A DNA stretch of 64,000 bases from assembly GCA_013423385.1 (NCBI GenBank), contig BLZA01000024.1, forward strand, positions 59,371-123,370, written 5' to 3'. This document shows, one piece after another, positions 36,855 through 48,669 of this stretch. The notes beneath the pieces were generated by a model. It was given only the letters and a program-made list of their open reading frames with translations. It made no database searches and was not told where the DNA came from. The DNA is from Naganishia liquefaciens (taxonomy: Eukaryota; Basidiomycota; Tremellomycetes; Filobasidiales; Filobasidiaceae). The first letter of the stretch is position 1, and each line of letters starts with the position of its first letter. Position numbers and translations under genes: made by a program.

Positions 36855-36990
36855 CTCGCTGAGAAAAGCAAGCCTGATCGTCAAACATGTCCATGCGTCA
36901 AAATCCGCAAATGTCTATTTATAGACATCCCCAATGTGCCGAAAGCATTGTAACCTGCCAGTCCGTTCTCCTATTACTCAACAAATCGTT

Positions 36991-38865
36991 CTACCTCATC
37001 ATCGTCTCCGCTTGTAACGCTACATCCTGCATCTCCTCCTCTGTCAAGTCAGTGTACCTATCCATCTCCGTCTCCACGTGCCGACTCCTTTCGAGCCGAT
37101 CGACGGTGACATTGAAAGACTCTGGCAGAGAGGATGGATACGAGTACTCCTCAGCGGCAAGTGCGGCAGCAAGATGTTTAGCAATGATAAAGATACGTGA
37201 CTATCGGAATCGTTAGATTCAGGCAAGAATTAAGGTGCCGAAACACCTCACCTGCCCGTGTCCGTGAAAGCCCGCCGAGATGTACATTCCGTCTTTGCCC
37301 GGCACGGCGCCAACGAGGGGAAGGGCGTCTTTGGAATCCGTCATGAGGCCAGACCATGTCCGCGTTGCGCCTTCGCCGGGTAATTCTTGGCCCCAACCTG
37401 CGAAGCGCGTGCGGCAGTAGTTGGCCAGAACTAGAGTAGAGATCCGATTAGCAGGGTTGCGCAAATACAAGAGGTGGACTTGCATTCGGTCCAGATAGGC
37501 ATCAGGGCGCCATCATCTTCGTTTCCGACCCTCTGATACCGTTTCACCTCATTTCCCGGTACCAAAGGCATGTCCCATCCGCCGAGGACCATGCCCCCCG
37601 ACGGCGTTTGGATGAGGTAGAAATCGCCGTCCATGTTGTAGGTCTTTTGTAGGGCGTTTAAGCCGCTGTAAGAGGGGGGAGGAGTGATGAGCGAGCATTG
37701 AGCATAGGCTGGGCGGATACTAAAGGGTGAATCGAGAGGTCAACGATGGCATAGGAAGAGAGACGAATAGACGTACTGTGAATGTAAAAGTTCCTCCTCT
37801 TCTGTCGTGCCATCGAAGAAGTTCTTGGTATACGCATTCGTGCACAGTACGACCTTGCCTGCTGAGATACATCCTCGTGGTGTGTCGATCTGCCACATAC
37901 CATGCACACCTTTTTCAAGGCTTTGGACAGGGGCGTGTGTGAACAGGTCGCAATTCGGAGAGGCGATGGCGGCTTGGAGGAGCGCTGTACAGAGGCGGTG
38001 CGAATGGACTGATGCGGCGGGACGAAGTTGCACCGAATGCGCATGGGGAAAGCGGGAGATCTAGGAATCATCGGGTCAGCTTGGATGCCGACGCAACCAC
38101 GTTCTGATGAAGGGTGCAGACTTTTTGAGCTTCGGTCGAGTCGGTGATCAGGGTCGTGCGGTGTTCACCAGTCACCCCGTGCGCCTGACGAGCGCGAAGC
38201 CAATTTTGATAGCCTTCTTTGTGCACGTCTGACGATCTCTTCGACTCGTGGACTGCAAGTCACAATGCAAGTTGGCAATGAATCGTTTTGGAAATAAAGA
38301 CAGGAGAGCCGAAAGAACATACCTTCGCACAACTCTCCGCACCAGAAATCCACGTCAAACTTCTCGCGCTTGATCACCTCGTCGATGATGTCGAGGTTTT
38401 CGATCTCGCTCTGTACGATTCGCACGCTTTCGGCCTCGGAGACACCTGAGCCTCCTTGACCGATGGGCTTCTGGTGCTTGATGAACGCTTCGCTGGTTGA
38501 CGGTCCGATATGGCCCTGCAGAGTGTGCAAGAAACATCAGCGAGAGGGCATGGGAAAGAAGGAGGACTCACGCCGTTGCGTCCGCTTGCGCCGCTTGCCA
38601 CATCTCGAGCCTCAAGTACGACCATGCTGCGCCCTGCCCAATCATTTTGCCTGGTGAGGAAATACGCCAGGCTGGCACCCATTGTGCCGCCACCGATGAT
38701 TACGAGATCCGCCCTTTCTGGGATCCGCACAGAGGGAAGCGCGTTATGTCCGAATAGCGAAGTCGGGCCGCGGTTCGTCGCTTGCCAATGAGAGACACAG
38801 GGCGTAGGACTGGGAGGGAGGATCATTTTGCGGATCGGTGTGGCGAGGGAGCGAGTTCGGGACAT
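36991..38865 (-). CDS. FAD-dependent amine/amino-acid oxidoreductase
   Basis: DAO-family flavoenzyme, similar in layout to glycine/D-amino-acid oxidase-like and gamma-glutamylputrescine-oxidase-like proteins, which oxidise C-N bonds. The ATG at 38865 starts MSRTRSLATPIRKM. The dinucleotide-binding motif is VIIGGGTMGASLAYFL, with the acidic strand end VVLEARDVASGASGRNG. Later blocks include AGKVVLCTNAYT, the substrate-domain segment DGDFYLIQTPSGGMVLGGWD, RTWSGLMTDSKDALPLVG, and the C-terminal FAD-contact motif GMYISAGFHGHGQ. The last exon (SRIFIIAKHLAAAL onward) ends at the stop at 36991. Six or so short introns. No peroxisomal targeting tripeptide is seen at the end (ETMMR). The substrate cannot be told. 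Confidence 0.85.
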
Positions 38866-39314
38866 GTGAGTGATTGGCGATCGAAAGGAAAGGGCGGACT
38901 TGCGGTGAGCTGGACGGTTGTTATACCCCTCTGATGATTGTTTTCATCTTGGAAAAGTAGCACGTGACGGGTACGTGGCAGAGCAAGCGAACAATGGATG
39001 GAAGCCGCAAGAATCGGCGTAAAGGGTGTGAGTGATGCGGTTGACCAACGTGATGGAAGACTTAGGGGAAGCGGAAGCAAAATCGACGCGTTTCATGTCC
39101 TTCGCAGTCATCGATTGGTGCGTATCTGTTACATCATCTTCTGTTGTCGCCTAGAATCGCCTGAAATGATCGCATCGCAGACCGCGTACATAATTTTCGA
39201 GATATTCATCTGTTTTCCCCTTTACATCGCTAGCTGTGACATTGCACTTTTGGTATTCATTATGACAAATTTTTATGACAAGTTTATAAAAGCTTTTATA
39301 CTTGATTCACAGTT
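38866..39314. other. Intergenic
   Basis: Upstream region of the FAD oxidoreductase and 3' flank of the GH115 gene, AT-rich towards 39.3 kb. No gene seen. Confidence 0.6.
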
Positions 39315-42300
39315 TCAGTCGACCCGGTAACTCTGTGGCGGAGTAAGCGACGTGACGGGGAAGGTACCGATAGTAACCATCTCCAACACCATGCCCGCAT
39401 TGATACTCCACAACTTGAGCGTGTGCCATCCGTTATCCTGAGCGGCGGGCAGGCTCGTCGTGTTTCGTCTGACGCTAGCAGCGACGACCGACAACCAGTC
39501 GGGCGGTTCATTGCCAGCTGAGCTCGCGAGGGGGATCGGCTGTACGACCGTCGGAGTCCCGTCGTCGAGCTGCAGAGCGAGTTTGAACGGATCACCGTGG
39601 CGATAGTTGTAGAACGGACCGAGCCAGACGGTGACGTTCCAGAGGTTGGAGGATCCGGCGAGAGAGGGCAAGGCGTAAAAGTCGTACTCGAGGACAGGAC
39701 CGGCGCCGACCGAGGCGTTCGGGTGGTTAGGAGGCAGGGTCGTCATGGCGTTGCCGCTCAGACCGTAGCCGGGAAGCTCAGACCACTTGGCTTGGTCTGT
39801 GCTGGTCATTCGTGTGGCATTGGTGGCATGCATGGCAATGTAGGAAGGTTCACCTTGGACAAAGCCTCCCTTGTGCGAGGCCACGTCGGGAGCGGTCCGA
39901 GGGTCGACGGAGAGCAGAACGGTAGTCGAGCTGTTTGAAAACTCGACTGCAGAGGGCGTCAACTTGATGCCGGCGTAAAGCATTGACGACGTCGCGTTGG
40001 CAGGTACGGCGTCCCAGTTGACGGATACCTCGACTCGGCAGTCCGCCGATCCGTTACCACCGACAGACCCGCTGGAAGGGGTGACTGTCAACCACGAAAC
40101 ATTGGCCTGGGCGGTGTAGGTAAAGTCGACCCAGGACCCGCTCGAGATGTCGATCCATCGGCTTGACTGGGCACTGTACCTTGAGAGCGGAGGAAGCGTG
40201 AGCGGCGGGCAGTTGTAACCGTCGGGGCAGTTGTTGACATTGTCGCCCGGGTTGGCGCCCTTGGAACCTTGAATGGTGACACGCATCGGGCTCAGCAGTG
40301 CACCGGGACTGCCCTTGTCGCCATCCATTGGCCAAGCGTCCATCTGCATTTCGGTGACTTGGGGCAGACTGTTTCGCATATTTTGCTGCCAGTAGTATTG
40401 GTTGATGTGTGGTTGACTGAAAACGGTCAGTGTGACTCTTCAATTTGCTGCTCAGACTTACGACATCATTCCGTCCCACTTGTAGTCCAGCAGCGAGTGA
40501 TATTCGTTGGTCAGTTCGGCATCGCACTTGAAGTGGTATCGCGCCTGATCAGCCCAATAGTTGGCCGACGTTCGTGCTTGGCTGCCGTGCAAGTTGGATC
40601 GACCAGCGGCAATGTAGAGCTTGTTCAAGTTGGCCGACGCCCGGGCGGGGAAGGCAACGAGCTGGAAGAAAGCCGGGTACTGGGCGTCGGATACGTTGGC
40701 CTGAAGCTGATCGACAAGCGAGGTGATGTGGTCCCACTCAGCCTCGACGCGTTCAGCCTCGCGGTTCATTGTTAACGACCACGTTGTCGAGTTGACGAGT
40801 TCCGGCTTGATTTTACCGTTGAGAGCATTGTAGGCCTGAATGACAAAGGCAACTTTTTGAGAGTCCAAGTTGGGGAACGTGCGTGCAGCCCACGCCTCGG
40901 TCCATACGATCGGATCGGGCGAATCAGCACCGTTGGCAAGCAAGCTCTGGGTGCCTTCGTATGCAAGGTCGAGTGCAAACTCGGTTGCCACCTCGATCGG
41001 CTTGAGGTCGCCGACATTGATCATCAGCATGCGATCAATGCCCGTAGTTTGGGCCACATTGAGTTGCTCCCACGCCTTGGCAAAATTGATGGTCGAAATC
41101 CACTTGTAGTTTCGCGGGTTGCCGACGTAGTCGTGGTGCCAGTATAGACCTGAGCAAGGTCAGCCTGATTTCCCGGGGAGAAACTTGAAGGCTCACCTGC
41201 TCCACCGGTTCGGTTTCGCTCGTTGGGCGACGGCACTCTTCGAATATTTGACCAATTGTCATCGGTCCTTCCGAGGGGGTTAGCAAAGGGTCCCCCACAC
41301 GCCTCGGACGTACTTACCAGAGCAGCATGACATCATCGGGTACCTGCAATCCATCATCGTCAAAGTACCCCTGAACCTCTTTGTACAGACACCACAGCTG
41401 CGGGATCGTCTCGGCCGGTCGGCCTGAGTGCGCGGCCGAGAGGATGGCTCTCTGATCGGCAACAATGTTTTGCAGAATCTGAACGTTGGCGCCGGGAAGG
41501 GGCAAGTCGCCGTTACCGCGCATGCCGACGGTGAAGAGGGTGTCGTAAGGTGCAGCACGTTGGGCGCCGTACGTCCAGTACTTGTCGAGCGTGGCCTTGT
41601 TCGAGGTGTAGTTCCAGGGGCCCGTTTCGAGATTCCATTCCTGCGAGGCGTCAGTCGAATTTCCAGAGAAGGGAGGGAAATGACTTACGGGTGTGTTTCG
41701 AGCCATGGGTTCTTGGTGGGACGTGCCGTACTGAAACCAGGTCAGCGGCGTTTTGTGACAGTGTGCGGCGGACCTACGATGATGCCCATCTCGTTGGCAA
41801 GAACTTGGTTGGGTCCGGCGGCATTGCGTCCGTCTGTTCGGTTACCCGGCAGAGCCGGCAGTCCCGCGACGGCAAACATGTCGGCCCACTGCAGGAACAT
41901 CAGCCATCGAGTTCACGAATAAAAACGCGAGCATACCATTGCCGGCCACAGCATGTTGGCCTTTAACCTCAACAGTAACTCGAACAGATGCCCGTACATG
42001 TCGACCGTGAAACTCTGTCCGAGTGGATCCGTCGTTGATGGATTGTTGCCCTTGTGGAACGCCTTGTTGGCCCAGTTGGTCAGGCCTGGCTGTTCGTCGT
42101 TGAGGAAGACACCGCGGTACTTGACGACGGGCGAGGCGTGCGAACAGGGAGAGAGCGCGAGCGAGGTGTGGGATTGAGCGGGAACGTCGGCCCACCTGGC
42201 GGAGAGGGTTGAGATGGGGAGGTTGGCAGAAGGGAGGATGAGAACGTACCAGTACCATGGTGAGACTCCCATCTGTTCGGAAAGAGTGTAGGCTGCATAG

Positions 42301-43397
42301 GCGGTTCCACGCTGAGGAGTAGTGTCAGTAATGGCGGAGGGAAGCGGATCAAGGTCAAGCCTTGCCCGGGAGCGACCAGACGGCGAGTCATCACAGTCCA
42401 GGTCCATTGTCTGAGATGTTTTTATCGATGCCAGCACAGACGCATGCCCGGAAAGCTCTCCACGTCGATGAGACCGGACGTCATATCGAATGTCGATGCT
42501 CGCGAACCGTGAAGGAGATCAACAAGAGCGTGACCGCATGTATATACCTTTAAGAGACTTTGTAGTAGGTGCGACGATTCATCTGACGCGCCGAACAGCA
42601 AAGGTTTCGGTCGACCGATAACTGCCTTGTCCCCCGTGGTGATCACTTTTTGGCCCAAGAAACTCGTATCTCGCTTGGTTCGGGGAAGGCTCGTCTTCTT
42701 TTGGCGCTGGGATTTTCGCTTCGTTTGAGGAATCCTCGCCGGCAGCGTCTCCTATTCTCCCTGGCGCTCGTCGTGAAAGGTATTCTCGGCCGTCCTACGA
42801 CAGCCCCGTACATGCGCCTGGTATTCTCGCGCGCCCCGCAACGCCTCCCATCATCGCTTCGCTCGACGACACAAATGTTCTCGCTCGCTCTATTCGAACG
42901 CTCGTCCCGCTCGCTGCTCGTCATCAAATTGGACTCGCACTCACCCTATCCGCGCCCGCGACCACCACCACGTCGGACCCGTCCACTGTTCCCTTGCCGA
43001 TCGTCCAGGCCTCCCATTGTCCCCTCGTCGCTCCCACATCGAGCCCCGTAGCATTGACGGCCTCGTTTACAATCCCACTTCCATCCAACGCTCCGAGGAT
43101 CACCCAATTCTCCCCAGCTGGTTTACTTCCCAGTGAAGCGAGCGTCGTCGCATTGATGACTTTGACCGTCGAACCCTTGACGACGGTGCGGATATCCCCG
43201 GCAAAACTCTGTGCGAGCCGATGTGTCGATGCGTCAGATTCCGGAGACGTCACGAGCACGGTGGTGCTCCCGTCCGAGGCGAGGAGCGTTTGGTCGGCGG
43301 TGGGTTGGGTGTCGGATGTGATGCATTGCTGGGCGGTGGCGGTTGAGGAGAGCGCGAGCGCTGTGAGCGTCGCTAGCAGGACGCGCGGGGTCAGCAT
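39315..43397 (-). CDS. GH115 alpha-glucuronidase, secreted
   Basis: Xylan alpha-1,2-glucuronidase of glycoside hydrolase family 115, which removes (4-O-methyl)glucuronic acid from glucuronoxylan. The ATG at 43397 opens a signal peptide (MLTPRVLLATLTALALSSTA). Exon 1 (42945-43397) ends with VVVVAGADR and joins in phase 0 to RGTAYAAYTLSEQMGVSPWYW at 42311, giving the GH115 block. Further landmarks: WADVPAQ, KYRGVFLNDEQPGLTNW, FELLLRLKANMLWPAM, FTVGMRGNGDLPLPGANV, LYWHHDYVGNPRNYKW and INVGDLKPIE. The C-terminal beta-rich domain (QSSRWIDISSGSWVDFTYTA onward) has many NxS/T sites. The stop is at 39315. Total length is about 950-1000 residues, usual for the family. Intron 1 is 633 nt, about ten times longer than its other introns. 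It is a plant-cell-wall enzyme; its TATA box lies at 43455-43461. Confidence 0.93.
42312..42944 (-). other. Outsized intron 1 of GH115 gene
   Basis: 633 nt between a GTGAGT donor and a CTCAG acceptor, inside a phase-0 junction fixed by the conserved ADR|RGTAY joint. Other introns of the gene are about 50-70 nt. No coding domain was recognised inside. Confidence 0.7.
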
Positions 43398-44788
43398 CTT
43401 AGCGTTGGTTCCTCTGCGAGGGCTGGACGTACGAATCCCAGGTGACGGATGAACCTTATATGTCTTGTCGCATCCAACTGGTGCTCCATGGGGCACGCCC
43501 ACCACCCTTGTCTCCAATTTCCACTCATTCTCTGCTCGACTTTCCCCGCTCGGCGTTCGGCATTGCTCAAAAGGGCGCTAGTCACCCCGCGCCCGCGCTC
43601 ACGTGACAGGGTATAGCAGTCTGCTTCTTCGCACCGGGTTGCCTCCGTGCGGGTTCAACACCGTTAGCTCCGGAGCGAGAACGGGCGCTACGGCTCGTCC
43701 GGCGCGGGCATGGGTTGGGGTATTTACTCGGCGCAGGGGTGGGCGTGGGCGTGGGTGTGGGCGTAAGAGGGCACACTGGTGGTGGAGCAGTTATGCAAGG
43801 GGAAACCGCGGGGCATACATCGAGGACCCATGCGCCAGCTTTAGATGTCGGCAGGCGGGGTTTCCCGCTGCGGGCGTAGAGCTGAGCGGGAGACCCCGTT
43901 CGATATCCTATGCGGCGGTATGCATGCCTTTTTTTTTCCTTGGTTTTGGTAATGATTTCGTTCCTGGAATATCTCGCAAGCAGCATAACGAGCTCCCGGT
44001 GTGAAGCCGGCTCCATGGGCAAGGTAGCTAGCCACGCCACGCAGCAATTGGCTGTGCGGGGCTCAAGAAGATGTAGTGAAACATGACCTTCAACTCCACC
44101 ACTCGGCCTTGGCGTTCAAAGGGTCCCATCGTTCACAAGCTCATGACTATCCTGATCTCTTTCGGGAAAGCCCCTCGGTGAAGCACGAAACTGTTCGTGC
44201 TCGGAATAGTCGCCTTCGCAATGTCCCTTGCAAAATGCATTTTGGGAGAGGAACACCGATGGGAGCGAGGATCGGTGGAAGGGTTTCCCCATTGCACGTC
44301 CCGTATCTGAATCTCGGACCGGTCGAGACCGAGGGGAGGTGGGATGGGAGGATGGACGGGCAGAGTGGGTGAGCGAATCGAGCGTCGAGCGTCAAGCGTT
44401 GGGGTATGCGAGGACGATAGGGTGTACGTCTGACGGGGGACAACAGACTGTGCAGACGGGTATTCGCCCGTAAGGCGTGTCTTGCGATCCGCATTTGGCG
44501 AACTGAAGGATGAGCGCTCGTCACGACCGCGAGACTAGCATTTGCATACACAACTCGACGGCGTCGCACACCCTCGTCGTGTCCTTGGCACTGGTTTAGC
44601 AGGGCGAATCCCGCAAAAGCGACAATTATAAAATATGATACGGGTCTTTGAGCTACATTGGACGCTTGTTCGTGTTTCGTATGATACAGTTCTCCGCCCT
44701 CACCTCCTACGCCACTGCTTTAATCGATACAGTAATCTCCCTCCCTTCTTCTCCAGCGTTCCACCCCAAACGGATTCTCTGGACGAGC
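43398..44788. other. Intergenic
   Basis: Promoter of GH115 on the left and 3' flank of the small membrane protein on the right. A GTGGGC-type purine-rich minisatellite-like stretch lies at about 43734-43770. No gene recognised. Confidence 0.5.
43455..43461 (-). promoter_or_regulatory. TATA-like box of GH115 gene
   Basis: ATATAAG on the minus strand, 57 nt before the ATG at 43397. Confidence 0.4.
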
Positions 44789-45417
44789 TTACTTGGGCGG
44801 CGCACCAGGCGGAGGCGCATATCCTCCGTTTCCACCGTACGAGCCATACCCACTCGGCGGCGCACCCGAGGGAGGAGCGTATGATTCTTGTCCGGAGGGA
44901 TAGTACGCCTGTTGAGGACGCTTCGTATAAGCCTCGCTCATTTCGTTGGTGTTATTGTTGTAGTAGCTCGCTGCGGCGCCCGAGTTGCCCCCGTACGAGC
45001 TGTTGGAGGTGTATCCGGCGCCGTTACTGTAAGGAGCGTATGAAGAGGCGTTGGTGTTGTAGCCGTCTGCAGAGGGGTAGGATGATGACGTGGTTGTCGG
45101 AAGGGTTTGATGACGGTTCCTTCGACGGCGGAAGATGGCTCGGAAGATGAAGAACCATAGGAGCCAGATCAATAGGAAGAAGACGATGGCTGCGGGGCGC
45201 ACGGGATCAGCGTTTCACGTCTTGAATGCGGGGCAAGGAACGTTGAAGCCAGGGACTCACGAACAATGATCGCCACCAAATAAATATTCCGCCATCCGCC
45301 TCGCCTGCGTCGGCGGTATCCGTAGGGATAGCCATACTGCGCTTGGACGGCCGAGGGCGCGGTGGTCAGCGCCAGGAGGGCAAGGACGGTGAGACGGCCG
45401 GAGAGCGTGAGCGGCAT
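44789..45417 (-). CDS. Small single-pass membrane protein, Pro/Gly/Tyr-rich tail
   Basis: The ATG at 45417 opens a signal peptide (MPLTLSGRLTVLALLALTTA). An Arg run follows, then one transmembrane segment (IIVPIVFFLLIWLLWFFIF) flanked by a second basic run (RRRRNRH). The cytosolic tail is low in complexity, with Ser/Tyr/Asn/Gly and Pro-rich repeats (YAPPSGAPPSGYGSYGG) ending APPPGAPPK. One intron splits the membrane segment. The layout resembles the fungal RCR-type (chitin synthesis regulation, Congo red resistance) membrane proteins, with a proline-rich tail that could bind WW or other sorting domains. That resemblance is in architecture only, so the function is tentative. Confidence 0.7.
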
Positions 45418-45916
45418 GGGGTATGTGTGCAGTCGTCGGGTTTGGCTGACCGAGAGAGGTGGTCAGTGCGTTTTACGTAAGGTGCAACGAAGACGACGTA
45501 CGTATGCTTTGTCTTGTCGAGTCGACTGTGCGATGCTTACTTGTGATGGCCAGCGGACTGTTGCGAATGAACGAGACGAGACGAGGCGATGGCAGTGCGT
45601 GGACGAGTGATATGCCTGCTCGTCGATTCATCGCCTCTCCGGACCTTGCTCCTGTCGACGCGGGATGGCCCATGACGAGCGGGCGCGCCTGACGTCATTG
45701 TGCGCTAGGACACAGGCATCAATCCGATATTCATCCATCAAACCCGGCGATGATGATGGACGGGGTACAGTCGGAATATTGGCCGGGACCACGGCTTGGC
45801 GGCGAGAGTGGGCGTCAAGCGACTGGCAACTCGGCTTGATCCTCACACACATAGAGGCAGGATAGGATATTCCGCAAAAAAAATACACGTGTACCGTACA
45901 ACCCCACCCGCCCCCG
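45418..45916. other. Intergenic
   Basis: Upstream of the small membrane protein and 3' of the acyltransferase; both are on the minus strand. No gene seen. Confidence 0.6.
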
Positions 45917-48669
45917 CTACTCTGGCTTCTTGACAAGCACCGCCCCATTTTCATCCACCTCGTCCTCATCCTCCCCTTCTGCATCCCGCTCAACCCCCAC
46001 AGCAACCTTGGCATCCTCCACCAGCCCGCGCGCATCGATGCTTCCCGTCTGAGCCAGCTCTTCCCGCGACGCCCTCGTCGTCGGAGGGGTGGTAGGCACG
46101 TCCGCCGAAGATCCGCGTGACGCGCGCCGACGTACGCCGTCGTCGTTGGACCCGTACACACCGCTCGAGCGACCCATCAGTGGCGCATCTTCGCCGGCCT
46201 CGTCCGCGGCGTCAACGATCCTCGCTTCGGGGCTGGGCGTCGAGATTTCCTTGAGCGTCGTCAGCATTTGATCACGAACGGTGTCGGTCAGTTGGTGCAC
46301 GTCGCTCGCGCTCATTCCGTCAGTCGAGATGGGCGGCAGCACTGTTACGCGCCACAATGGAAGAACGCTTGATCAGTCGAGAGATTCGGCTGCACGGTGA
46401 CACCAAGCCAAACTAACCCTTGATCTTGAGCACCCCGCGCTCCATCCGCGTCTTGCCGTCAAACAACCGATGGTAACTTTCACACACGACCGGAATGATA
46501 GGAACACCGGCTAAAGGATTCCCGCAAGAAACCAATCAGCAAGACGGGCCTCCTTGTTGCTTGGCCAAGGCCTCACGAGCGCACGCTCACTTACCCTGCA
46601 CCGCCAAATGAAAAGCGCCCTTTTTGAACGGCAACAAATTGGGCTCGGGCCCGCTACTGCGTGTTCCCTCTGGGAAAATCCACAGCGAGACCTATCCGCC
46701 CGAGCATGTCAGCAAAATCTCTCGACGCAAGAGAACCAGAGAATGATACTGACTCCCTGCCTTTTCATGTCTTCGCCGGCAACGTTCATTGCCTGAACGG
46801 CATCCTTTCGGTTCTTGCGATCGACAAACACCGCACCTGAGAGGCTCACTGTGCGGGGCGGTCCGGTCAATTGGACGAAGGGTGCAAACAGCCACGAGGC
46901 GGACTTACTGAACCAGCCCAAGAGGGGCATCCATTTCAGCTCGCGCTTGGCCATGATGGAGGCCCGTTTGGGAAAGATGCGGCCGAGGTAGAGAATGTCC
47001 ATGAAGCTGTTCAGCAAGGTCGATCATGAGTACTCGTTCAGCAGCGATGAGATGATGCATGGGGCGAGGAACACTGCAGATTGTGGCGACATGTGTGATG
47101 AAGACCGTTTTGCTGTCGCCGCTGAGTCTTCATCGTCAATGACGCCGTAAAAACCGGTCCCGACAACCGGTCCATCGCAAAGCAATTGAGCGGGAAGAAT
47201 ATGTGCGTTGCGTTGAAACGGTCAAGGCCTCCTGCGATTCCATACCTCACGCTTTATTCATCCCATACGCCATACGAGATCACTTCCAGCAGCAGATCGC
47301 GTTCATCGCGGATCTGATGTCCAGGCGTCTCGAACGGTCCGCCAGCGACATCAAAAGCCGCAATGGCAAATTCCAATGCGAAAACCCGCATCAAATCCGG
47401 TAACTCGTCCACCCGCGAAAAGAGCTGACAGCTGTCACTCTCACTCTCGCCTTCAGATTGTCCCCGCCCATGACAATCTGCGGCGCCTGCACATCGGAGC
47501 GGCAAAGACGCACAAAGCCGCATCCATTGTGGATTTCGCGAGAACGAGGTACTATCTTCCCCCCGGATGCGCCGTTCGCTCGCTTCGTTCCGCCTGACGC
47601 AGTACAAAGACTGGTTTGATGACGGTTCACTGCGGAAGTCCACTACTAAAACTCCTCGCAGCCTGTTGTCGACGCAAACGCGCAGCGCCTCGAGTCCTCT
47701 CGTCACGTCGTCTCGACCGCTTTGTGAGACCCACATCAACCCTTCATCCAGCGCGCTGAGCAGTGCTCGCTCTGTTGCATTATCACAGACGGAATGCCAT
47801 TTGATGCTCCTCCCGTCGTGCACCGACGAGTCCGCTCGACCATCCGCATACGGTCCCTTCCGCTCGACGCGTTTGGCAGAGGTGGACCTTTTCCTTACTG
47901 TACGGAACGGCGGTTACACTCTGGCTCCACTGAAAAATTCTGCACGTGTTTGCGGAGAGGTCCGGGCTAAGGGATGCTATCGTTCGGAAGGCTTTAGATC
48001 CGGTGCGGAATTGACAGCCAAAGCATGTCTTGCGGGTTTGACCGCTGCGCATACCGTATCCCATTTTGCCAGATGCAACGGAAAGGCGAATCCCCCGGGG
48101 AACGAGAGGTCATCATCAACGAGATCGCCGTCCAAATTCCCCTGCCGATTCCCTCCTGACCATCTTCAACCCCTATTTCCCCGCACGCACGAAAAAAAGA
48201 AAAGAGAGACCCCCGAAGCCCACCTCTGATGATTCCCAACCAGGACTGCACATCCTCCCTTTTCCCCGCGCTTACTCTTCCCTAGCACTGCCTCCAAATG
48301 TTCCTCCCCCTCGACCTCGAGCCGAATGCCGATCAACGGCGAACAGAGGTAACAAAACGTCCGTGCGGTGAGGTAGTTGATATTCAGTCGCTGTCCGAGC
48401 CCCGCAGATCAGCTCCCCCTTCGGTAGAATACGGTAGACCCGAGAGGACGTACCTGCCCGACAATGGTGAGAAGCACACTATACACGACGCCCAACCAAC
48501 TACACACGGCCAGCGCGCCGACGTAGCATCCCAGATGAACGACAAACCGGGCCTTGCGCAGGGCCGGGGCGGTGGAATGACTGATGGCGGCGCAGGTGCC
48601 GGTGAGGAGTGTGAGGACGCTGAGAGATGTGGTGGTGATGTAGGCGAGAGGCTTGCTGAGGACGGTCAT
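45917..48669 (-). CDS. 1-acyl-sn-glycerol-3-phosphate acyltransferase (PlsC family)
   Basis: Makes phosphatidic acid from lysophosphatidic acid and acyl-CoA at the ER or lipid-droplet membrane. The ATG at 48669 opens a hydrophobic N-terminus with two likely membrane segments ([20 protein letters not shown] and [20 protein letters not shown]). The next exon gives [20 protein letters not shown]. The catalytic NHX4D motif is created by splicing: VGNHQ ends one exon at 48224 and [10 protein letters not shown] begins the next at 47006. Then come [25 protein letters not shown], the glycerol-phosphate-binding [11 protein letters not shown] block and GVPIIPVV. The C-terminal tail is long, acidic and disordered, ending AVLVKKPE. 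Most introns are short, but the one inside the catalytic motif is 1217 nt. Confidence 0.92.
47007..48223 (-). other. Outsized intron inside acyltransferase catalytic motif
   Basis: 1217 nt from a GTGGGC donor to a GCTGAACAG branch/acceptor. Its limits are fixed because joining AG|C restores the NHQSFMD catalytic motif. A minus-strand 189-codon open frame (47254-47823) and a plus-strand frame lie inside, neither with a recognisable domain. It may be an inserted or expanded intron, or host a nested gene. Confidence 0.75.

Noticed and set aside
47254-47823. 189-codon minus-strand frame inside the acyltransferase intron
   Set aside because: Not called as a gene: no recognised domain and no clear start or splice support; kept only as part of the intron finding.
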